Below, one piece after another: positions 25,261-32,500 of a DNA stretch of 32,500 bases. The stretch lies in NCBI GenBank assembly GCA_905221605.1, contig CAJNDS010002035.1:360555-393054 (forward strand). Reading direction: 5' to 3'. The position numbers were made by a program, and so were the translations under genes. Source of the stretch: Symbiodinium natans. Lineage: Eukaryota; Sar; Dinophyceae; Suessiales; Symbiodiniaceae. Under the pieces are notes generated by a model, which was not told where the DNA came from, did not search any database, and saw nothing but the letters and a program-made list of their open reading frames with translations. How positions within the stretch are numbered: the first letter of the stretch is position 1; each line of letters begins with the position of its first letter.

Positions 25261-25538
25261 GCCCTAAACCCTAAACCCTAAACCCTAAACCCTAAACCCT
25301 AAACCCTAAACCCTAAACCCTAAACCCTAAACCCTAAACCCTAAACCCTACAGCCCACACCCTAAACCCTAAACCCTAAACCCTAAACCCTAAACCCTAA
25401 ACCCTAAACCCTAAACCCTAAACCCTAAACCCTAAACCCTAAACCCTAAACCCCAAACCCTAAACCCTAAACCCTAAACCCTAAACCCTAAACCCTAAAC
25501 CCTAAACCCTAAACCCTAAACCCTAAACCCTAAACCCA
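25261..25538 (-). repeat. Longest CCCTAAA telomere-type array
   Basis: Two near-perfect blocks (25261-25349 and 25364-25538, together about 37 units) separated by CAGCCCACAC. The array ends directly in CCCAG|GCC. Confidence 0.97.
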
Positions 25539-25539
25539 G

Positions 25540-25650
25540 GCCAAGGAGCAGCGGCGGCTGGATCGCGGCGCGCGGGGCGCGAAGCCATCCACGCACCCTG
25601 CCACGGCTATGAACACAATCGAGTTTTCTTGCCTGAACTCGTGTTTTTTT
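25540..25650 (+). other. Possible exon after the telomere-type array
   Basis: From the AG at 25538-25539, AKEQRRLDRGARGAKPSTHP and on stays open to a GTGAGG donor at 25651. Charged N-terminal half, no family recognised. Confidence 0.25.
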
Positions 25651-25659
25651 GTGAGGGTT

Positions 25660-25720
25660 TGGTTAGAGTTTAGGGTTTAGGGTCTAGGGTCTAGGGTTTA
25701 GGGTTTAGGGTTTAGGGGTC
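25660..25720 (+). repeat. TTTAGGG telomere-type tract
   Basis: About eight units, two of them TCTAGGG. Confidence 0.9.
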
Positions 25721-26088
25721 TTAGGGTTGGACACGAAACCTTAATCAAGTCTCTTTTGTCTGGGGTGCGTCGGGGCTGAGTGGACGTGGCAGGTACGGCG
25801 AGCTGACTGCACCCGGCGTCCCTGGGACCATAAGACGCTCCTGTGTGGCTGCTCTCGAGGAAACCCATGGAAACGCTGTTTAGGGTTGACTCGATCTGAT
25901 ACGGGATTTGGGGGGCAGGATGCCTCATAACTTATACCCTCCTAGAAAACCCGCTAAGGCCTCATATTCATCTTAATGCTAGTCCTGACAAGGATAGCAA
26001 ATGTAGGGATAAGGACTATACAAACATGCAAAAAGCAGAGGGAGTGAGAGATGGAACGTGTCTTACGACAGTGTTGTTCAAAAGCGTG

Positions 26089-26198
26089 TATACATACATA
26101 CATACATACATACATACATACATACATACATACATACATACATACATACATACATACATACATACATACATACATACATACATACATACATACATACA
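26089..26198. repeat. (CATA)n microsatellite
   Basis: About 27 uninterrupted tetranucleotide units. Poly-Tyr/Ile/His and Cys/Met/Val frames over it are artefacts. Confidence 0.97.
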
Positions 26199-26413
26199 CA
26201 CACCGCAAATATTCGTAGACACATCTGCATGTAATTTGTCGCCCCTCATCTAAACGATATTTTCATGTGCTTTACTTTGTAGTCTATCCAGTAGGTTTTA
26301 CCTTCGAGGTTGGCCCATGGTTGGGTGTGTGGGGGGGAGCGACCATGTAAAGAAAGTGCATGTGCACCCTGAAACCTGCGCCCTAAACCCTAGACCCTAA
26401 GCCCCACCTCGAG

Positions 26414-26488
26414 TCTCCAATGTAGTCCCTTTTTGGGTTAGTTATAGGGGATTCTAATATACTACCCCAAAAAGGTACTACATAGGAG
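26414..26488. mobile_element. Palindromic MITE, about 75 bp
   Basis: ATGTAGTCCCTTTTTGGG pairs with CCCCAAAAAGGTACTACAT; outer CTCC/GGAG ends. Confidence 0.7.
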
Positions 26489-26649
26489 CCTCTAGGTAAA
26501 ACCTAAACCCGAAGCCCTAAGCCCGAAGCCCTAAAACGCAGCTTCGCACTCTCCGTTGCCTCCCGAACCTCGTGGCCGCAACGAGCGAGCTGAGGTGAGA
26601 CTCTTAGCCGATCATTGGAGCTTAGACGACCCAGAAGGCCAGTGCTTGG

Positions 26650-26812
26650 ACCCCTAAACCCTAAACCCTAAACCCTAAACCCTAAACCCTAAACCCTAAA
26701 CCCTAAACCCTAAACCCTAAACCCTAAACCCTAAACCCTAAACCCTAAACCCTAAACCCTAAACCCTAAACCCTAAACCCTAAACCCAAACCCCTAAACC
26801 CTAAACCCTAAG
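26650..26812 (-). repeat. CCCTAAA telomere-type tract
   Basis: About 23 units, one break near 26790. Confidence 0.97.
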
Positions 26813-27194
26813 GGCGATTCGCGCCTCGAGCTGCAGAACCGATCAAGAGAGGAGCCATCCCGAGCTGTCCCCGATCCCTGGTTCTTAGGCCCTTTAGGGT
26901 TTAGGGCTTTAGGGTTTAGGGTTTGGGTTTCGGGGCCTTCGGGGGCCAGGGTTCAGGGCAGCCCCCCAGGCCCCGGAAAGTACCCAATCCACCCAGAGAA
27001 CCATATCATTAAGATATTACCAAGCTTCGCAGACAACCCGAACCCCAAGCCCTAAACCTTCAACCTTCGGCCCTCAACCTTAAACCCTACCTTGGGTTTA
27101 GGGTTTAGGATTTAGGGCTAGTCTTAAAACCCGAAGCCTTGAACCCTAAACCCTAGGCCGCGAAGCCTAAACCTTAGTCCCTTAAACCCTAGGT

Positions 27195-27395
27195 CTAGGA
27201 TGTTTTGTTATGACCTTGCCCAATCGTTTTATGACCTTGCCCAATGTTGTTTGTTTAAACCTTGCCCAATCTTTTATTATGACCTTGCCCACTCTGGTTA
27301 TGATCTTGCCCAATGTTTTTATGACCTTGCCCAATGTTTTTTTGTTGTAAAGGGCCTTGCCTAATGATGTTATGACCTTGTCCAATGATTCATCA
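27195..27395. repeat. 20-23 bp minisatellite TTATGACCTTGCCCAAT
   Basis: About nine imperfect units. The other strand reads LGKVI repeatedly, which is why an open frame appears. Confidence 0.9.
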
Positions 27396-27404
27396 ACAAC
27401 AAAA

Positions 27405-27480
27405 CATATATATATATATATATTCATGTTTCTATATATGTTTGTATTTATATACGCATATACGTATATTCAAATGATAT
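27405..27480. repeat. AT/TATATA-rich segment
   Basis: Short (AT)n run and ATATACGTATAT-like sequence. Confidence 0.85.
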
Positions 27481-27762
27481 AGAGGTTTAGGGTTCGAAGG
27501 TTTCGGGTTTAGATCCCCGACTCCATATACCTTCACTTCAATGCGACCTTTCAAACATTGGGGGAGTTCAGAGACGACTCAGCCACTGGCACGGCGACTT
27601 CCCTTAAACCTTGCGCCGCCTCCCACCAGCCTCCAAAGCGAAACCCGAAAAGCTGCAAGGGTTTAGGGTTCGAGTGAGGCAGAAAGCCCCAAACCTTTTT
27701 GGACCCTTTGGACCCAAAAAACCAGTTAGACTGCAGTCCCTAAACCCTAAGATGTGAGTCAG

Positions 27763-27985
27763 GGGCGCCTGTCTACTTCGCAGACCTCGGCTGCGGCGTG
27801 GGGAAGATGGTGGCGCCTGGGAGTCTACCAGCGTCTCCAAGGCGTAACGGTTCAGGGCCTTGAAAGGCTTCAGCGTCTTAGTAGCTGAGTAGGTAGCCTT
27901 CAACCTTCTGGGGTATATATATACATATATTTATGTATATATTGTATATATATATATACATACATATATATATATACATATATAC

Positions 27986-28022
<37 letters not shown>

Positions 28023-31000
28023 CATACATATATATACATTTTTCCATATATATATATATATACATTTATATATACATATATATATATATAACCCTACCGT
28101 ATTTGAAAAGGTTGACCTTTTCTGGCCCAGGGTACCCAGCAACTAGGGGGTTAGTGCAGGATCTGAATGCACGTGCCATACCTGCGCAGACACCTTGCAG
28201 AGGTGTACACCTAAACTCCTAAACTCCGAAATTGCCGACGAGAAGCCCGAACAAATCGCATCGCAACCAGACCTCAGCCCTGATCTCGTTTTGTCCGCCC
28301 GGCAGTGCCTCTCCTTGCACCTCTTTTTGGGGGGTTCGGCTCCCTTCTAAGCACGGCGAAGTCAGGAAGGTGGCAGCCGTCTTGTTCTTCGGTCACTGAG
28401 AAACCCAAAGCCACAAACCCCCAAACCCCTAAACCCTATAAACCCTCAAAACCCTAAGGTCCTGGGCCCCCCAACCCCCAAGCCACCAAACCCCCAAACC
28501 CCCAAACCCTAAACCCCAAAACCCCCAAAACCCCCAAACCCCCGAACCTCCAAACCCTAAACCCTAAACCCTAAACCCCGAAACCTTCAACCCCCCGTCA
28601 AGAATTCTGAGGTGCAGGCTTACCTGGAGTGCCCGCGAGTGAGCCGCGCCTTGGGTGTGGAGCTCTCGGCCACCCGCTGCCGCCGGGCGAGGGAGGCCTG
28701 GGAGGCCCATTTGGGGGGGGGGGGGGGGTTTGGGGTTTGGGGTTTGGGGTTTGGGGTTTGGGGTGTGGGGTTTGGGGTTTGGGGTTTGGGGTTTGGGGTT
28801 TGGGGTGTCGGGTTTAGGGTTTAGGGTTTAGGGTTTAGGGTGTAGGGTGGGCGCTACTCCACGTGAGGGTTGGTCTAAACTCTAAACATCGGGGACCTCT
28901 TTGTGTGTCCTTTCTGCGGCTCTTCCCTGTGCGGCCTGCGGCTCAAACAGAAGGCTTGTCAAGGGAGGTGGGCTCAGCGACATTATTTGGTTTCAAGAAT
29001 GCTGATAAGGCATCATTGAAGCCAAGTGCGGCGAGACAACGAATGAAGATCGCATCGGCATGACACGACTTTGCTGTTATTGAGTTATACGTGCTCCATA
29101 CAAACTGGCACCGGCTTTGCCCGTCAAACCCGTGTTGGTTTGACATGTCATAAACGCGAAGCGTTGCAAAGCTTTGCAGACGCTGCTGCCATGTAGCAGC
29201 CTTACGGCCTAGTCACGAAAGCTAGCTCCTTGGAGCTTGCAAGGCAAATGGTCCCTTCATGTGCTCCCCTGCCGTTTACAGGGTTCTGACATGTGGGCCC
29301 TCGGGCCATGGTATTTAGGGTATATAAGGTTTCCAGATTCACGGCCCATACTAAGGGCCCTCGCAACTACTCTGAGATCTTAGAGACGAACGTAAGCTGC
29401 ACGTTTCCCTTTTTTGCAACGCTGGCCTGGAAGTAAAACTCGGTTTTGTCGTTCTTGAAGCCCATGGGCTCACGTTTGGCGGAGAATCTGCAACTCGTCT
29501 GGCAGGCGCTGCTTCTCAGTGACGAGGTGGGAGGCAGCGGACTGTTTGTACCGAGACGACCCGAGGTAATGTGAAAACGATGTTCCGGCTAGTATGATGG
29601 CCATTGTTTCGACATTGTGGGGCGGGTAACGAAGATGAGTCGCGTCGCACCCATCAGTTGCGGGGAGCGTTGGCAGCTCAGAGGAAAGTTGACAGAGGGC
29701 TTGCAGAATTGCAGAATGGCGAAGCAAAAGCCGGTCGGACCATGTTCTAACCTTCCAAGCTATCCTTGAAGAGCCGGCTCTCTGTGGACTTCTCACCATG
29801 AATGCCACTAATATGACTGCGTTGCTGAGAACTTCTGTTCGCACTTTGAAAGCTCCGAAAGCTCCAAAACACCGGCGTGTGGAACAAAGTTCACAGGCAT
29901 GGGAGCTCCGCCAGCGGCTGCTGACCGAAGTGGCAGGCCGGCAGGCGCTCGTTGGGAAGCCCAGGGGCTCAATTAGGTTTTGTGGGACTTTAGATCCTTG
30001 AGCCTTTTTGGGCTCATTGGGGTTTCTGAATAAGGCAGCTACAAGGTTTAAGTCATAGCTACCCTCCTAAGTGCAGCCAAGTAGGCAGCTCTGTGGTGTC
30101 CCCTTATTGTACTACTAGTACTAGGAACTCCCAGTTGAAGAGCGCGAAAGGCGCCATGGAGCACGGTTGCAGCCACCAGAGTCCGCACCAGGGTGCAGAA
30201 TGCATTTGACCTAGTAGTAGAATAGGTAACCTTTAACCGTTTTGGGGTAGCATAGTCCCCTTATAATCCCAAAGGTGAACTTGTAATTCCCCCAGGTTAC
30301 TGGACAACTAGGTTGACAAAACATCCAGATCTTGGCAGGAGGAGCTACACCCTGAGGACGAGGCTTGGGGGATCTGAAACCCTAAACCCTGAACCCTGAA
30401 CCCTAAATCCTAAATCCTAAACCCTAAACCCTAAACCATCCTAAACCCTTACCCCAGGATCTTACGTACAGGAGATGGATTGAAAGGTTGGGAGCTGGTA
30501 GACGCGAGTCATATACAGCCCCCCTTACCCTTTTTCGCTTTTTTGGGTTCAAGGTTTCCTCATAAAATTTAAGCAACCCGTAAAAGGGTGCCCTTATCAG
30601 AATATGGTTACCGGGCCACCAGGTCCTACCAAGCCCAAAAGCGCAATATCCGACGGGTTCTCTTGGGTGGGTGGTGTCCGATCGAGCAGGTCGAGTTCAT
30701 CCAAGGCGACCTGCCACTTGGTCGGAATTCTTTGATGTGCTCAGGGACTTATAGGAGCTCAGGGTTTAGGTAGCGCTTTAGAACCATCAGACCCATGCAA
30801 TCCCTCCATGGGGTGGCTCGACAAACCTACCCAAAACACCACCATGGCGTACTACTCACCTTCTATTGTGCAGACTTTCGGTCACCCTAAGTACCGGTTC
30901 TACAGGGAGAGGTGCCTGCTCCCGCACCAGCCTTCCAGCCGCGAAGCTCTCTGAGGCTGGACGTGGACATCGCCGAGGTCACCCATATCTACCTTTCCTC

Positions 31001-31904
31001 GCTTTGCTTCGACGAGGGCACGCTCTTTGCTGCCGCCCAGAAGGTGCAGCAGGCGGTTTTGGGGAGTTTGGGGGCACTGGGGATGGGGTGGTCTTGCGGC
31101 CTGCTGTGGCATACCTGGCACCTCCTGGGGTGAAGGAAGATTAAGTGCCCCTAACACCGCACCCCCAAACTCCCACAGACCTCCAAGCAAAGCCCGAGGC
31201 TGCGAAAGCCTCAAAGCCCCATCGCCCCTTCCGCTCTTCCGGGCCCACAAGCCCGAAATCTTGAACCCTAAGCCCTAAACCCTATAAACCCTAGCACATA
31301 CAAGCCCACATTCAAGCCCATTGAAGACAACTATGCAGCCCCTCTGACCTCCCCAGAAACTCCCAAAACCTCAAGCTCCCCGACTATCCTGCATTCAACA
31401 GCAGAGTATCTGCTCCTAAACTCTAAACCCTAAACCCTTTCTCACCCCCCCTCCCTCCTCCCGCTCCACCCCGTACACCCCAGGAGGCACGTCACCTACG
31501 CGGCCTGGTCCCTCGTCTGTTTAGCATTCAGGGTTTCGGGTTTAGGGTTAGGATTAGGGTTTAGGGTTTAGGGTTTAGGGTTTAGGGTTAGGGCTTAGGG
31601 TTTAGAGCTACAGGTTGGGGACACAGCCTCACTGGCGAAACAGGAGCTCGGCAAGTGACCGCAGCATTCCTGTTCTCAGAACGCCAGTAGAAGTCTATGC
31701 CGACACCTTCGACCCTCTAAACCCTCAACCCTGAACCCGAAACCAGATGAATCCTAAACCTCTAAAGCCCCAAAGTCCTTATCCCTAAGCCCTAAACCCT
31801 GAACCCTGAACCCTAAACCCTCAACCTCTAGAGTGGCGACCCAGGCCTCCTTGCAGCAGCTCCCTCTGCTTCGCAAGGTCGGAGAGCCCATCGGCTGCAT
31901 CTAG
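27763..31904 (+). CDS. DOT1-like SAM-dependent methyltransferase, partial, at least 6 exons
   Basis: Exons that join in frame: 27763-27812, 28612-28704, 30690-30720, 30931-31043, 31484-31518, 31832-31904. Order of motifs: [13 protein letters not shown] (SAM motif I), then [21 protein letters not shown] (acidic SAM-contact motif), then [10 protein letters not shown], then [14 protein letters not shown] (motif IV-like; the DOT1 family has VVYVNxxxF here), then [23 protein letters not shown] (closing strand and helix). DOT1 enzymes methylate H3 Lys79, but many algal relatives with this fold have unknown substrates. The first intron is best read as GC-AG, giving GKMV-VQAYLE. Sequence before motif I is not found, and about 30 residues usual between ELSATR and VEF are short, so exons may be missing inside the 2-kb gap 28705-30689. 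The last exon could splice at 31878 instead of stopping at 31902. Introns are packed with telomere-type, GGTTTGG and CCCAAACC repeats. A pseudogene cannot be excluded. Confidence 0.62.
27913..28091. repeat. (TA)n/(TATACA)n microsatellite in methyltransferase intron
   Basis: About 180 bp of TA with TACATA interruptions. It lies between the exon with [10 protein letters not shown] and the exon with GVELSATR. Confidence 0.95.
28380..28590 (-). repeat. Degenerate CCCAAACC/CCCTAAA tract before an acceptor
   Basis: C-rich strand variants fill the 3' part of the intron ending at 28611. Confidence 0.85.
28711..28850 (+). repeat. Poly-G then GGGGTTT array, then TTTAGGG
   Basis: G run (28712-28728), about eleven 7-bp GGGGTTT units, then about five TTTAGGG units. 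It begins right after the probable GC donor at 28705. Confidence 0.95.
28860..30680. other. Large intron or intergenic interval, exons possibly missed
   Basis: Between methyltransferase exons. Protein-like open segments occur at 29464-29571 on the + strand ([17 protein letters not shown]...) and near 29620-29730 ([16 protein letters not shown]...), plus a 124-codon frame on the - strand over the same area. None is recognised. TGCAAAGCTTTGCA, a perfect palindrome, is at 29165-29178. F2-like repeats are near 30230-30314 and 30520-30626. Confidence 0.4.
31545..31605 (+). repeat. TTTAGGG tract in methyltransferase intron
   Basis: About eight units, a few shortened to TTAGGG, starting 25 bp after the donor at 31519. 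Confidence 0.93.
31690..31830 (-). repeat. Degenerate CCCTAAA tract before an acceptor
   Basis: CCCTAA, CCCTGAA and CCCTCAA variants run up to CCTCTAG at 31831. Confidence 0.85.
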
Positions 31905-31970
31905 GGTTTAGGGTTTAGGGTTTTAGGGTTTTAGGGTTTAGGGTTTAGGGTTTAGGGTTTAGGGTTAGGT
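31903..31970 (+). repeat. TTTAGGG telomere-type tract
   Basis: About nine units, two with an extra T (TTTTAGGG). It starts in the presumed stop codon of the methyltransferase model. Confidence 0.93.
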
Positions 31971-31974
31971 ATCA

Positions 31975-32205
31975 CCCTAAACCCATCAAAACCCCCGGCC
32001 ATCTAAGCCCCTGAACCCCTTGAGCCTGCATCAACCCCCCCCCCCCCTCTAACCCCCCCGCCCCACCCGCTCGCAAACCTTAAACCCTAAACCCGAAACC
32101 TTTTTGCCCCCTAAGCCCCCCCAAGAAGGCTGATGCTGCCCATGTCCTGGACAGCGGGAAGAGGCCAGCGGCCATGGGAAGCTGCAAGGGGTTGCAAAAC
32201 TTGCG
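31975..32205. other. No firm gene
   Basis: C-rich low-complexity sequence, then a short open segment from about 32125 (KKADAAHVLDSGKRPAAMGS) that could be a further exon. Not recognised. Confidence 0.3.
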
Positions 32206-32206
32206 G

Positions 32207-32353
32207 GGTGTAGGGTTTAGGGTTTAGGGTTTAGGGTTTAGGGTTTAGGGTTTAGGGTTTAGGGTTTAGCGTTTAGCGTTTAGGGTTTAGGGTTTAGGGT
32301 TTAGGGTTTAGGGTTTAGGGTTTAGGGTTTAGGGTTTAGGGTTTAGGGTTTAG
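32207..32353 (+). repeat. TTTAGGG telomere-type tract
   Basis: About 20 units with two TTTAGCG variants in the middle. Confidence 0.97.
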
Positions 32354-32500
32354 TCATATATGAGGGTTTAGGGTGTAGAGCTTAGCGCTTCGGGCTTCGG
32401 GCTTAGGGTTAGGGTTGAGGAGGCTTTAGGTTGGTGTTGGGTGTAGGGTTTTGAGTGGCTTGACGTGTTCAAGACTTCAGCAGGGTCCTTGCATTTTGTG

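Noticed and set aside
25954-26253. CMYVCMYV and YIHTYIHT repeat proteins
   Set aside because: Translation of a (CATA)n microsatellite on either strand.
27182-27427. LGKVI-repeat protein on the - strand
   Set aside because: Follows a 20-23 bp minisatellite; no start context or flanking exon.
6533-32353. CRISPR-like arrays
   Set aside because: Regular repeats are contiguous telomere-type or satellite units without unique spacers, and the genome is eukaryotic.
1-32500. Window as a chromosome end (subtelomere with a true telomere)
   Set aside because: Tracts are short, degenerate, occur in both orientations throughout and neither window edge is a terminal array. They are interstitial.

Overview
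The window looks like nuclear DNA of a dinoflagellate, most likely a Symbiodiniaceae-type genome. Three things point there. TTTAGGG/CCCTAAA (Arabidopsis-type telomere) repeats are scattered on both strands. Genes are cut into short exons by many introns. The splice sites I could place by reading frame mix GT-AG with GC-AG, and 10 of 13 acceptors are followed by G, a pattern reported for Symbiodiniaceae. Other TTTAGGG-telomere protists (chromerids, cryptophytes) are not fully excluded. Nothing prokaryotic is present: no operons, no CRISPR, and no rRNA or tRNA that I could recognise.

Three multi-exon genes on the + strand can be rebuilt with every junction in frame. (1) 7520-10509 is a full-length hAT-type transposase gene (7 exons, 793 codons before the stop) with a nuclear localisation signal, a BED-like zinc finger, both catalytic Asp motifs and the C-terminal dimerisation segment with its catalytic Glu. 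(2) 16175-17517 is a 3-exon gene for a 330-residue protein. It has an AT-hook, two probable SH3/Tudor-like barrels and a C-terminal histone fold that aligns without gaps to histone H3. (3) 27763-31904 holds at least six exons of a DOT1-like SAM-dependent methyltransferase; the 5' end, and probably some middle sequence, are missing. A transposon gene and two chromatin-type genes thus lie within 25 kb.

The remainder is repeat-rich. Layout: 1-7.5 kb, telomere-type tracts, a poly-G tract, MITE-like elements and a few coding-like fragments; 7.5-10.5 kb, hAT gene; 10.5-12.5 kb, low-complexity sequence and a long degenerate TTTAGGG tract; 12.97-14.15 kb, an 11-bp minisatellite followed by a 135-150 bp satellite; 14.5-16 kb, AT-rich and 45-bp-periodic sequence; 16.2-17.5 kb, H3-fold gene; 17.5-27.7 kb, telomere-type tracts in both orientations, including a head-to-head junction, plus palindromic MITEs and microsatellites; 27.7-32 kb, methyltransferase gene with introns full of telomere-type and GGTTTGG repeats.

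The most unusual element is a 31-bp palindrome (AATGATTTTT...AAAAATCATT). It occurs about twelve times between 7.1 and 18.5 kb and lies inside six of the eight introns of the first two genes. Its length is fixed, its two arms are conserved and its middle is not, which suggests a very small intron-borne mobile or functional hairpin. A second recurring theme is telomere-type DNA inside introns, often with the C-rich strand just upstream of a splice acceptor.
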